Program-made: the position numbers and the translations under genes
Source of the DNA: Lentzea flava
GTDB lineage: Bacteria; Actinomycetota; Actinomycetes; Mycobacteriales; Pseudonocardiaceae
Length of the DNA: 64,000 nucleotides
Reading direction: 5' to 3'
Assembly: GCF_014648475.1 (NCBI RefSeq)
Contig: NZ_BMRE01000014.1
Span: 62,001-126,000, forward strand
Shown: in pieces, positions 25,300 to 33,029 of the stretch
Numbering within the stretch: the first letter of the stretch is position 1
Layout: the number at the start of each line of letters is the position of its first letter
Notes under the pieces: model-generated
Databases searched by the model: none
What the model saw: the letters and a program-made list of their open reading frames with translations, nothing else
Told to the model about the DNA's origin: nothing

Positions 25300-26265
25300 G
25301 TGCGTTACACCAAGCTCGCCGGCATGGACGTGTCCGAGATCTGCCTGGGCATGATGAGCTACGGAGATCCGTCGCTGGGGACCCATCCGTGGTCGATGCC
25401 GGAGGACGAGTCCCGGCCGTTCATCAAGGCCGCGATCGATGCCGGGATCAACTTCTTCGACACCGCGAACGTCTACTCGGCCGGTTCGTCGGAGGAGATC
25501 ACCGGGCGTGCGTTGAAGGACTTCGCCCGGCGCGACGAGATCGTGCTCGCAACCAAGGTGCACGGCCGCATGGGCCGCGGCCCGAACGGCGCGGGATTGT
25601 CGCGCAAGGCGATCTTCGCCGAGATCGACGCGTCCCTGCAGCGGCTCGGCACCGACTACGTCGACCTGTACCAGATCCACCGCTTCGACAAGACGGTTCC
25701 GCTGGAGGAGACGCTCGAAGCGCTGCACGACGTGGTGAAGTCCGGCAAGGCCCGCTACATCGGTGCCTCGTCCATGTACGCATGGCAGTTCGCCAAGGCG
25801 TTGTTCACGCAGAAGCAGAACGGCTGGACGCGGTTCGTGTCGATGCAGAACCACTACAACCTCCTCTACCGCGAAGAGGAGCGCGAGATGCTGCCGCTGT
25901 GCGCGGACCAGGGCATCGCCGTGATCCCGTGGAGCCCGCTGGCCCGCGGCCGCCTGACCCGTGACTGGGACGCCACGACGGCCCGCACCGAGACCGACGA
26001 GTTCGGGTCCACCTTGTACGTCGAGTCGGACCGCGCGATCGTCGAGCAGGTGGCGTCCGTGGCCGCTGCCCGTGGCGTGTCGCGTGCTCAGGTCGCGCTG
26101 GCGTGGCTGCTGCGCAACCCGGTGGTCACCGCGCCGATCGTCGGCGTGACGAAGCCCCACCACCTCGACGACGCGGTGGCGGCACTGGACTTCGAGCTGA
26201 CCGACGACGAGGTGCGGCTGCTGGAATCGGCGTACGAGCCGCACCGCATCGCCGGGCACGCCTGA
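25300..26265 (+). CDS. Aldo/keto reductase
   Basis: A 321-residue NADPH-dependent aldehyde/ketone reductase with a TIM-barrel fold. The catalytic tetrad is visible: Asp and Tyr in FFDTANVYSAGSS, Lys in VLATKVHGR, His in LYQIHRFD. The C-terminal PIVGVTKPHHLDDAVAAL binds the cofactor phosphate. It resembles the AKR group that starts RYTKLxGMxVSEICLGMM. GTG 25300 with GAGGGG at 6-7 nt gives this canonical start, so I prefer it over ATG 25267. Cytosolic, monocistronic; divergent from the polyprenyl-synthase-like gene across ~175 bp. Confidence 0.9.
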   Translation: MRYTKLAGMDVSEICLGMMSYGDPSLGTHPWSMPEDESRPFIKAAIDAGINFFDTANVYSAGSSEEITGRALKDFARRDEIVLATKVHGRMGRGPNGAGLSRKAIFAEIDASLQRLGTDYVDLYQIHRFDKTVPLEETLEALHDVVKSGKARYIGASSMYAWQFAKALFTQKQNGWTRFVSMQNHYNLLYREEEREMLPLCADQGIAVIPWSPLARGRLTRDWDATTARTETDEFGSTLYVESDRAIVEQVASVAAARGVSRAQVALAWLLRNPVVTAPIVGVTKPHHLDDAVAALDFELTDDEVRLLESAYEPHRIAGHA

Positions 26266-26271
26266 GGAAGC

Positions 26272-26604
26272 TCAGGCCGGCTGCTCGCGCAGCTGGGCCA
26301 GCAACTCGTTCTGGCCCACCAGCAACTCGGTCAGGATGCGTCTCGCGGCGGCGAGCAGCTCCGCCACGTCGGCACCCGCGAGGGCGTACACCACCGTCGA
26401 TCCCTCGCGGGTCGCCGTGACGATCCCGGACCTGCGCAGCACGGCGAGCTGGGCGGACAGGCTGGACGGCTCCACCCTGATCTCGGCGAGCAGCTCCCAC
26501 ACCGCCTTCGGCCCGTCCTGGAGCAGCTCCAGCACCCGGATGCGCACCGGGTGCCCGAGCATCCGGAAGAACTCGGCCTTCGCCTGGTACAGCGGGACCG
26601 ACAC
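26272..26604 (-). CDS. ArsR-family transcriptional repressor
   Basis: A 110-residue winged-helix protein. FFRMLGHPVRIRVLELLQDG is the ArsR N-terminal helix, VEPSSLSAQLAVLRRSGIV the recognition helix region, and REGSTVVYAL the wing. There is no cysteine and no obvious His/Asp metal cluster, so it is unlikely to be a thiol-based metal or persulfide sensor; the ligand is unknown. GTG 26604 lies 3 nt after the stop of a 51-codon ORF (26608-26763), and the perfect dyad at 26783-26798 lies just upstream of that ORF, implying autoregulation of both. Convergent with the aldo/keto reductase, 6 bp apart. Confidence 0.85.
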   Translation of the reverse strand: MSVPLYQAKAEFFRMLGHPVRIRVLELLQDGPKAVWELLAEIRVEPSSLSAQLAVLRRSGIVTATREGSTVVYALAGADVAELLAAARRILTELLVGQNELLAQLREQPA

Positions 26605-26607
26605 GGG

Positions 26608-26763
26608 TCACCGCACTCCGTGCTCGGCGGCCAGGCGCCGGAGGTTGGCGAGGTCGGCACCGTGCACCTCGGCGGCGTACGCGTCCTGCCGTTCCACCGC
26701 CTGGCGCACGGCCTCCTCCGCCTGCTCGATGCGGGCGAGGAGGTTGTCCCTGAACTCGTTCAC
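26608..26763 (-). CDS. Small ORF (51 aa) leading the ArsR gene
   Basis: An open frame from GTG 26763 to a stop at 26608 encodes a 51-residue, highly charged helical peptide (begins NEFRDNLLARIEQAEEAV and ends RRLAAEHGVR). It sits exactly between the ArsR-type dyad and the ArsR start, 3 nt before the latter, so it is probably the first cistron of the operon. No similarity is recognised. It could be a small partner protein or a translated leader. The start codon is tentative because no strong ribosome-binding site is seen. Confidence 0.5.
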   Translation of the reverse strand: MNEFRDNLLARIEQAEEAVRQAVERQDAYAAEVHGADLANLRRLAAEHGVR

Positions 26764-26780
26764 GCCATCACGACCTGTCG

Positions 26781-26800
26781 AATTGAAGAAGTCTTCAAAT
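26781..26800. promoter_or_regulatory. ArsR-type dyad operator
   Basis: TTGAAGA (26783-26789) and TCTTCAA (26792-26798) are perfect inverted arms around a 2-nt centre. The A/T-flanked TGAA...TTCA pattern is the usual shape of ArsR/SmtB operators. It lies 18 bp upstream of the small-ORF start and 178 bp before the arsR-type start, so it likely mediates autorepression. Confidence 0.75.
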
Positions 26801-26807
26801 CAGCAGG

Positions 26808-27956
26808 TTACCCCAGTGCTGAGACCTCGATGAAGTCCGGGATCTGGGCCTTGAGCGCCCCGTTCGGCTGGAACCGGTAGAACAGCACCGCCGTGCTGCA
26901 CGCCGAGTTGCCGAACCAGGCGTGGTCGCAGGTGATCTGCGGGCCGAGGAAGCTGTCGAGGTTCTTCACCGCCCGCAACGCCTTCTCCGGCGTACCGTCC
27001 GAAGTGGACAGAACGCGGGCCAGCGTCATCACGTCCGCGAACGAGACCACCGCGCCCGCGACGGGTTCGTCGTGGCCGGCCTCCTTCATGGCCGTGCGGT
27101 ATTCCTCGATCTCCGCCCGGTTGGCCGGCGGCGCGGACAGCGGGTCCGTGGGGTGCCAGAAGTCGGCGGACAGCTCGACGCCGATCGCCTGGTTCCCGAC
27201 GGACTTCGGCAGCCCTGTGCACGACGCCGCGAGGATCCGCCCGGCGTAACCGGCGTCCCGCAGCGCCCGCACGATGTGCGTGCACTGCTCCTCGGTGGCG
27301 GCGATGCTGCCCGACGCCTCGGCGGTCCGCACGGTCTGCGCGAGGCCGCTCCAGTCCGGGTGGTCCGCCGGGTAGTAGACCGACCGGTAACCGAGCCCGA
27401 ACCGCTTGGCGGCAGGGACGAGCACGGTGTCGGTGAAGGCGCGGGTGGCCGGCGACTCCGGCAGCAGCCACGCGACCGTCTTCACCTCCTGGTCGGCGTA
27501 GTACTTGAGCGCCGCCGTCCCGTACGCGACCGCGGCTGCGCCGAAGAAGAAGGCGTTCTTGTGGGTCATCAGGCCAGGCGTGAACTGCACGTGCCCGACC
27601 AGCGGGATGGCGGCCTCGTCGAGCGTGGGCATGGCGGCGTCGGCGCCGGTGTCCACGCCCTGCACCACCACCTGCACCTCGTCGCGGACGAACTTGTCGG
27701 CGCACCGCGCGGACTGCTCCGGCGTGCCGTCGGTGGGGCAGGTGACGAGCTCGAACGGGCGGTTGCGGACCCCGCCCCCGCGGTTGAGGTGGGCGACGGC
27801 GACCTCGGCGCCGATCTGCAGCTCGGGCACGGCGAACGCGCCGGAGGAGTTGTTGAGGTAGCCGATTTTGAAGGGTTCACCGCTGGGACCGGTGTGCGGC
27901 TCGGCGGCGCATCCGGTGACCAGCAGGAGGACGGCGGCAACGGTCCGTGAACGCAT
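26808..27956 (-). CDS. ABC-type branched-chain-amino-acid-like substrate-binding lipoprotein
   Basis: A 382-residue periplasmic-binding-protein fold (Peripla_BP_6/LivJ type) anchored as a lipoprotein: MRSRTVAAVLLLVTGC is signal plus lipobox. The first lobe begins FKIGYLNNSSGAFAVPELQ and includes VVVQGVDTGADAAM; the second lobe includes YRSVYYPADHPDWSGL. Cys pairs (CPTDGTPEQSARC and CDHAWFGNSAC) suggest disulfides outside the cell. No permease or ATPase is nearby, so the partner is elsewhere or it works as a receptor. Ligand unknown. Same strand as the ArsR gene, but the dyad separates them. Confidence 0.85.
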   Translation of the reverse strand: MRSRTVAAVLLLVTGCAAEPHTGPSGEPFKIGYLNNSSGAFAVPELQIGAEVAVAHLNRGGGVRNRPFELVTCPTDGTPEQSARCADKFVRDEVQVVVQGVDTGADAAMPTLDEAAIPLVGHVQFTPGLMTHKNAFFFGAAAVAYGTAALKYYADQEVKTVAWLLPESPATRAFTDTVLVPAAKRFGLGYRSVYYPADHPDWSGLAQTVRTAEASGSIAATEEQCTHIVRALRDAGYAGRILAASCTGLPKSVGNQAIGVELSADFWHPTDPLSAPPANRAEIEEYRTAMKEAGHDEPVAGAVVSFADVMTLARVLSTSDGTPEKALRAVKNLDSFLGPQITCDHAWFGNSACSTAVLFYRFQPNGALKAQIPDFIEVSALG

Positions 27957-28026
27957 GGCCGCTGATGTTCACCAGGTGAGACGCCACCGTTAAGTCGGGT
28001 TCCCTCGACAGCTACGGCGGGCGTGG

Positions 28027-28054
28027 TTGAGAGTTCCGCAGACGCGGATATAAG
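28027..28054 (+). promoter_or_regulatory. Probable sigma-A-type promoter of the mod operon (near-leaderless)
   Basis: TTGAGA at 28027-28032 and TATAAG at 28049-28054 are separated by 16 bp, a good -35/-10 pair for this GC-rich genome. The GTG at 28064 is only 10 nt past the -10 box, so transcription would begin within a few nucleotides of the start codon. Confidence 0.6.
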
Positions 28055-28063
28055 CTCCAATTC

Positions 28064-28462
28064 GTGCCGAATCTGCGGATCAGCGAAGCCGCCGCGTTGC
28101 TCGGGGTCAGTGACGACACCCTGCGCCGGTGGATCGACCAGGGGCGTTTGCGGTCCGTGGTGCTCGACAACGGGCGCAAGGGCGTCAGCGGGACGGAGCT
28201 CGCCGAGTTCGCCCAGCACATGACCGAGGTGGCCGAGCCGGGCACGACGGTCGCGGCGTCGGCGCGCAACCGGATGAAGGGCATCGTCACGCGGGTCATC
28301 AAGGACGGGGTCATGGCGCAGGTCGACATGCAGGCCGGGCCGTTCCGCATCACGTCGCTGATGAGCCGCGAGTCCGCGGACGAGCTGGGCCTCGAGGTGG
28401 GCAGCGTCGCGGTCGCGTCCATCAAGTCCACGCACGTCGTCGTCGAGATCCCGGAGGCCTGA
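28064..28462 (+). CDS. Molybdate-responsive Mop-domain regulator with MerR/excisionase-type HTH
   Basis: A 132-residue protein in two parts. Residues 1-55 are a helix-turn-helix (RISEAAALLGVSDDTLRRWI, GRKGVSGTELAEFAQ) of the excisionase/MerR kind. Residues 65-130 are a molbindin (Mop/TOBE) domain (SARNRMKGIVTRVIKDGVMA through ASIKSTHVVVE) that binds molybdate oxyanions. It lies one base before modA, so it is a natural molybdate-dependent regulator of modABC. Shorter than classical ModE, having one Mop unit; several subunits should assemble the binding sites. GTG start near the promoter; the leader is almost absent. Confidence 0.9.
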   Translation: MPNLRISEAAALLGVSDDTLRRWIDQGRLRSVVLDNGRKGVSGTELAEFAQHMTEVAEPGTTVAASARNRMKGIVTRVIKDGVMAQVDMQAGPFRITSLMSRESADELGLEVGSVAVASIKSTHVVVEIPEA

Positions 28463-28463
28463 G

Positions 28464-29198
28464 GTGAAGAGGGCGCTTGCGCTCGTGCTGGTGCTGGCGG
28501 GCTGCTCGACCGCCCAGCCGAGCGCGTCGACCGGCGAGATCACGGTGTTCGCGGCGGCGTCGCTGACGGAGTCGTTCCAGAAGCTGGGCCAGGAGTTCGA
28601 GGCGGCGCATCCCGGCACGAAGGTCGTCTTCAACTTCGGTGGCAGCTCGGCGTTGGCGCAGCAGATCAACCAGGGGGCGCCGGCCGACGTGTTCGCGTCC
28701 GCGGCGCCCGCGAACATGAAGCAGGTGACCGACACCGGGGCGATCACGGCGGCGCCGGTGACGTTCGCGAAGAACACGCTGCAGATCGCGGTGCCGCGGG
28801 GCAATCCGGGCAAGGTCACCGGTCTCGCGGACTTCGCCAAGCCGGACCTGAAGATCGCGTTGTGCGCGGAGCAGGTGCCGTGCGGGGCGGCGGCGAAGAA
28901 GGTGTTCGCCGCGGCAGGCGTCACGGCCGCACCGGACACGCTGGAGCAGGACGTGAAGGCCGTGCTGACCAAGGTGTCGCTGGGTGAGGTCGACGCGGCG
29001 CTGGTCTACCGCACGGACGTGAGGGCCGCGGGCGCGAAGGTCGAGGGCGAGGACTTCGCGGAGGCTGCCGGCGCCGTCAACGACTACCCCATCGCGCCGC
29101 TGGCCAAGGCACCCGCCGCGGCCAAGGACTTCGTGGACTTCGTGCTGTCGGAACGGGGTCGCGCGGTGCTGACCGAGGCGGGCTTCGCGGCGCCGTGA
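28464..29198 (+). CDS. modA: Molybdate-binding lipoprotein ModA
   Basis: A 244-residue extracytoplasmic molybdate (or tungstate) receptor. Signal and lipobox: KRALALVLVLAGC. ITVFAAASLTESFQKLGQEF is the canonical ModA N-terminus with the Ser that binds the oxyanion; NFGGSSALAQQINQGAPADV and LVYRTDVRAAG supply the remaining ligand loops. CAEQVPCG carries a disulfide-type Cys pair. It hands molybdate to the ModB channel. GTG 28464 follows GGAGG; the stop overlaps modB by 4 bp. Regulated presumably by the Mop/HTH protein directly upstream. Confidence 0.95.
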   Translation: MKRALALVLVLAGCSTAQPSASTGEITVFAAASLTESFQKLGQEFEAAHPGTKVVFNFGGSSALAQQINQGAPADVFASAAPANMKQVTDTGAITAAPVTFAKNTLQIAVPRGNPGKVTGLADFAKPDLKIALCAEQVPCGAAAKKVFAAAGVTAAPDTLEQDVKAVLTKVSLGEVDAALVYRTDVRAAGAKVEGEDFAEAAGAVNDYPIAPLAKAPAAAKDFVDFVLSERGRAVLTEAGFAAP

Positions 29199-29974
29199 GG
29201 TCGAGGCTCCCGGTCGTCCTCGTCCTGCCCGCGGTCGTCGGGCTCGCGTTCCTGCTCGTGCCGCTCGCGGGGCTGCTCGTCGAGGCGCCGTGGACCTCCT
29301 TGCCCGCTCAGCTCTTCAGCACGGAGGTTGTGCAGGCGCTGCGGCTGTCGTTGGTCTGCGCGTCGCTCGCCACGGTCGTCTGCCTCGTTCTCGGTGTGCC
29401 GCTCGCGTGGCTGCTCGCGCGCAGCGAGCTGCCGGGACGCGGGCTGCTCCGCGCGCTCGTCACGGTTCCGCTGGTGCTGCCGCCCGTGGTGGGTGGTGTG
29501 GCGTTGCTGCTGGTGCTCGGACGCCGCGGGGTGGTCGGTCAGCACCTCGACCAGTGGTTCGGGATCTCGTTGCCGTTCACCACGGCCGGTGTCGTGCTCG
29601 CGGAGGCGTTCGTGGCGATGCCGTTCCTGGTGATCTCGGTCGAAGGCGCGTTGCGGGCGGCTGATCCGCGCTACGAGGAGGCTGCCGCCACGCTCGGCGC
29701 GTCCCGCTGGCTGACGTTCCGCCGGGTGACCCTGCCGAGCGTCATGCCGGGAGTCGTCGCGGGAACGGTGCTGTGCTGGGCGCGGGCGCTCGGCGAGTTC
29801 GGCGCGACGATCACGTTCGCTGGCAACTTCCCCGGCAGGACGACGACCATGCCGCTGGCCGTGTACCTGGCGCTGGAGACCGACCCGGACGCCGCGATCG
29901 TGCTCAGCATCGTGTTGCTGCTCGTGTCGGTGGCGGTGCTGGCCGGGCTGCGGGACAGGTGGATCCGCACATGA
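29195..29974 (+). CDS. modB: Molybdate ABC permease ModB
   Basis: A 259-residue inner-membrane permease with about six hydrophobic segments, the first VVLVLPAVVGLAFLLVPLAGLL. The EAA loop that docks the ATPase is EEAAATLGASRWLTFRRVTL, about residue 155-174. ARALGEFGATITFAGNFPG and TTTMPLAVYLALE are typical ModB/CysW ends. It forms the channel dimer for ModC. Start and stop overlap modA and modC by 4 bp each, so the operon is translationally coupled. Confidence 0.95.
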   Translation: MRSRLPVVLVLPAVVGLAFLLVPLAGLLVEAPWTSLPAQLFSTEVVQALRLSLVCASLATVVCLVLGVPLAWLLARSELPGRGLLRALVTVPLVLPPVVGGVALLLVLGRRGVVGQHLDQWFGISLPFTTAGVVLAEAFVAMPFLVISVEGALRAADPRYEEAAATLGASRWLTFRRVTLPSVMPGVVAGTVLCWARALGEFGATITFAGNFPGRTTTMPLAVYLALETDPDAAIVLSIVLLLVSVAVLAGLRDRWIRT

Positions 29975-30999
29975 CCCTGCACGCCGCACTCCGCGTCCAG
30001 CGCGCCGGTTTCCGCCTCTCGCTCGACCTCACCGTCGAGCCGGGCGAGGTCGTGGCGCTCCTCGGCCCCAACGGCGCCGGGAAGACCACCGCACTGCGTG
30101 CCTTGGCGGGACTGGAGGCCGGGGGTGCCATCAGCGTCAACGGGTCCACTTGGGACGGTCTGCCCGCCGAGAAACGGCCCGTTGGCGTGGTTTTCCAGGA
30201 CTACCTGCTCTTCGCGCACATGAGCGTGCTGGACAACGTCGCGTTCGGGCTGCGTGCTCGCGGCACCCGCAAGGCCGAGGCCAACGCGATCGCGCTGCGG
30301 TGGCTCCACCAAGTCGGGCTCACCGAGTTCGCACGGGCCAAGCCGCGCACGCTGTCCGGCGGCCAGGCCCAGCGCGTGGCCCTGGCCCGCGCGCTGGCCA
30401 CGTCACCTCAGCTGCTCCTCCTCGACGAGCCGCTGGCCGCCCTGGACGCGAGCACCCGGCTGCGCGTGCGGTCGGAGCTCGGCAGGCACCTCATCGACTA
30501 CCCCGGCCACACGCTGCTCGTCACGCACGACCCGTTGGACGCGATGGTGCTCGCCGACCGCCTCGTCATCCTGGAGAACGGTCGCGTCGTCCAGCAGGGC
30601 GCGCCGCGTGACGTGGTCCGGCAGCCGCAGACCGACTACGTGGCGCACCTGGTCGGCCTCAACTTCTACCGGGGTGTCGCTGATGGCACCGAGGTCCGGC
30701 TGGACGACGGCGGCACCCTCACCATCGCCGAACCCGCGGAAGGGCCGGTGCACGTGGTGTTCCCGCCGTCCGCGGTCAGCCTGTTCCCCTCGAAACCCGC
30801 CGGCAGTCCGCGCAACACCTGGCAGGCCGTGGTTTCGGGGATCGAGCAGCACGCCCACACCACCCGCGTGGACCTCGACGGCTCCCCCGCCGTGCTCGCG
30901 GACGTCACCACGGCGACAGTCGCCGAGCTGCGGTTGCAGCCCGGCGACTCCCTCTGGGTTTCTCTCAAAGCGACCGAGATCCACACCTATCCGCGGTAG
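29971..30999 (+). CDS. modC: Molybdate ABC ATPase ModC with C-terminal Mop/TOBE region
   Basis: A 342-residue ATPase that energises ModB. LLGPNGAGKTTALRALAGL is Walker A (residues ~31-49), TLSGGQAQRVALARALA the ABC signature, LLLLDEPLAALD Walker B, LLVTHDPLDAM the H-loop. The C-terminal ~110 residues hold a TOBE/Mop-type domain (EQHAHTTRVDLDGSPAVLAD, then LQPGDSLWVSLKATEIH) that may sense internal molybdate. The ATG overlaps the modB stop. Its stop lies one base from the convergent acyl-CoA dehydrogenase stop, with no obvious hairpin between. Confidence 0.95.
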   Translation: MTLHAALRVQRAGFRLSLDLTVEPGEVVALLGPNGAGKTTALRALAGLEAGGAISVNGSTWDGLPAEKRPVGVVFQDYLLFAHMSVLDNVAFGLRARGTRKAEANAIALRWLHQVGLTEFARAKPRTLSGGQAQRVALARALATSPQLLLLDEPLAALDASTRLRVRSELGRHLIDYPGHTLLVTHDPLDAMVLADRLVILENGRVVQQGAPRDVVRQPQTDYVAHLVGLNFYRGVADGTEVRLDDGGTLTIAEPAEGPVHVVFPPSAVSLFPSKPAGSPRNTWQAVVSGIEQHAHTTRVDLDGSPAVLADVTTATVAELRLQPGDSLWVSLKATEIHTYPR

Positions 31000-31000
31000 C

Positions 31001-32191
31001 TCACACGAACGCGCTCTGCCCGGTGATCGCCTTGCCGACGATGAGCGTGTTCATCTCGCGGGTGCCCTCGAACGAGTAGATCGCCTCGGCGTCGGCGAAG
31101 AACCGCGCGACGTCGTAGCCGAGCACGATGCCGTTGCCGCCCAGGATCTCCCGGCTCCAGGCGACGACCTCGCGCATCCGGGAGGTGACGAACGCCTTGG
31201 CGAGCGACGAGTGCTCGTCCTGGAAGATGCCCGCGTCCTGCAGCCTGGCGAGCTGCACGAGCATGCCCCACGAGGCGGTGATGTTGCCCAGCGACTTCAC
31301 CAGCAGGTCCTGCACCAGCTGGAAGCGGGCGATGGGGCGGCCGAACTGCCTGCGCTCCCCCGCGTAGGCCAGCGCGAGCTCGTAGGCACCGATCATCACG
31401 CCGAGCGCCTGCCAGGCGACGCCGCCGCGGGTGGCACGCAGGATCTCCGCGACGTCGCGGAACGAGTTGATGCGCTGCAACCGGTTCGCCTCGGGGACGC
31501 GGACGTCGGTCAGGGTGATCTCGGCGTTCTCGACGATCCGGAACGCGATCTTGCCCTCGATCTTCTCGGCGACGAAGCCGGGCGTGCCCTTTTCGACGAC
31601 GAAGCCCTTGACGTTGTTGTCCTCCTCGTCGCGGGCCCACACGATCACGTAGTCGGCGAAGGTGGCGTTGCCGATCCACTTCTTGGCGCCGTTGAGGATC
31701 CACGTGTCGCCCTCGCGGCGCGCGGTGGTGCGCATGCCGCCCGCCACGTCGGAGCCGCCGAGCGGTTCGGTCATCGCGAACGCGCCGATCTTGTCCATCG
31801 CGGCCATGGCGGGCAGCCAGCGGTCGCGCTGCTCCTGGTCGCCGCCCGCGTAGATCGAGTACATCGCGAGTCCGTTGTGGACACCGAAGAACGTGGCGAC
31901 CGACGCGTCCGTGCGGGTCAGCTCCATCGCCAGCATGCCGGTGAGCAGGTTGCTGACGGCGGCCGGGTGTTCGCCGTAGCCCTCGTACGACAGCGCGGTG
32001 AGGCCGGCGCCGCGGAACTTGCCGATCAGCTCGTGCGGGAACTCGCCCTTCGCCCAGTACTCGTTGACCATCGGCTTGATCTCGGTGGTCATGAACTCGC
32101 GGGCGCTCAGCAGGATCTTGCGCTCCTCGTCGCTGAGCAGGGCCTCGTAGTTGTAGAAGTCGGCGACGAGCTGGTCTTCCAGGCGGTGCAT
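31001..32191 (-). CDS. Acyl-CoA dehydrogenase, glutaryl-CoA-dehydrogenase-like
   Basis: A 396-residue flavoenzyme that oxidises an acyl-CoA to the enoyl-CoA. FAMTEPLGGSDVAGGMRTTA is the FAD/substrate loop, WILNGAKKWIGNATFAD the second signature, and YSFEGTREMNTLIVGKAITG holds the catalytic base Glu (E375), in the GcdH-type position with the typical ILGRAITG-like tail. It ends a five-gene operon (CoA-transferase, enoyl-CoA hydratase, acetoacetate decarboxylase-like, hydroxyacyl-CoA dehydrogenase, this gene), spaced 1 bp from the previous stop. A decarboxylating glutaryl-CoA reaction is possible but not proven by the sequence. Confidence 0.9.
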   Translation of the reverse strand: MHRLEDQLVADFYNYEALLSDEERKILLSAREFMTTEIKPMVNEYWAKGEFPHELIGKFRGAGLTALSYEGYGEHPAAVSNLLTGMLAMELTRTDASVATFFGVHNGLAMYSIYAGGDQEQRDRWLPAMAAMDKIGAFAMTEPLGGSDVAGGMRTTARREGDTWILNGAKKWIGNATFADYVIVWARDEEDNNVKGFVVEKGTPGFVAEKIEGKIAFRIVENAEITLTDVRVPEANRLQRINSFRDVAEILRATRGGVAWQALGVMIGAYELALAYAGERRQFGRPIARFQLVQDLLVKSLGNITASWGMLVQLARLQDAGIFQDEHSSLAKAFVTSRMREVVAWSREILGGNGIVLGYDVARFFADAEAIYSFEGTREMNTLIVGKAITGQSAFV

Positions 32192-32192
32192 G

Positions 32193-33029
32193 TCAGTTCT
32201 CCTCCAATGCCGTCAGAACGGCGAGCTGCTTGCGGTCGCGCGCCTCGGCCAGTGCCGAGTACGTGGAGGAGCCGTAAGCGTCTTCCACTGCTTCGATGAG
32301 CTTTTCGGGGTTGTCGGACGGGGTGCCGAGCTCCAAGCCCTGCATGGACTTGCCGATGTGCTCGGCGAGGTGCCGGTAGCCGCCGGGGCCGCCACCGAGG
32401 TGGGCGCCGAGGAACGGGCCGACGGTCGCCCAGCGGACGCCGAGCGAGTTGGTCACGACGGCGTCGAGGTCCTTCGGCGTCACGACACCCTGTTCGACGA
32501 GGTAGGCGGCTTCGCGGGAGAGCGCGGCCTGCAGGCGGTTGCCGACGAAGCCCGGGATCTCCTTGCGTTCCACGACGGGCGTGCGGCCGAGCGAGCGGTA
32601 GAACTCGACGGCCTTCGCCACGGACTCCTCGCTCGTCTGCTCGCCCGGCACGACCTCGACCAGCGGGATGACGTGCGGCGGGCTGAACGGGTGTCCGATG
32701 AGGACTCGCGAGCCGTCGATGCCCTTGGTGAACGCGGTCGACGGGATCGCGGACGACGAGCTGAGCAGCAGGGCGTGCTCCGGTGCTTCGCGGACGAGCT
32801 CGGCGAACAGGTTCTTCTTGAACTCCAGGTTCTCCGGGCCGTTCTCCTGCACGAAGTCGGCGTCCCGCACGGCTTCCGCGACGTTCGCGGCCACCTGCAC
32901 TCCGTCGGGAACGACCTCAGCGAGGTCGGGGCGCGGGTCGGTGACCTTGACGGTCAGGCCGTGCTCGGCGAACAACCGGGACCACGACAGGCCGATGACA
33001 CCAGCTCCGACGACAGCGACGGTTGTCAT
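32193..33029 (-). CDS. 3-hydroxyacyl-CoA dehydrogenase (short, carnitine-dehydrogenase-like)
   Basis: A 278-residue NAD-dependent 3-hydroxyacyl dehydrogenase. TVAVVGAGVIGLSWSRLFAE (residues 3-22) is the NAD loop; LLSSSSAIPSTAF, VLIGHPFSPPHVIPLVEVV with the catalytic His, and EIPGFVGNRLQAALSREA are family blocks. The HPFSPPHVIPLVE form and the single C-terminal domain are closer to L-carnitine/L-gulonate-type dehydrogenases than to fused FadB. Its ATG overlaps the stop of the acetoacetate decarboxylase-like gene (ATGA). Works in the cytosol on a pathway acid or CoA ester; the substrate is undetermined. Confidence 0.85.
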   Translation of the reverse strand: MTTVAVVGAGVIGLSWSRLFAEHGLTVKVTDPRPDLAEVVPDGVQVAANVAEAVRDADFVQENGPENLEFKKNLFAELVREAPEHALLLSSSSAIPSTAFTKGIDGSRVLIGHPFSPPHVIPLVEVVPGEQTSEESVAKAVEFYRSLGRTPVVERKEIPGFVGNRLQAALSREAAYLVEQGVVTPKDLDAVVTNSLGVRWATVGPFLGAHLGGGPGGYRHLAEHIGKSMQGLELGTPSDNPEKLIEAVEDAYGSSTYSALAEARDRKQLAVLTALEEN

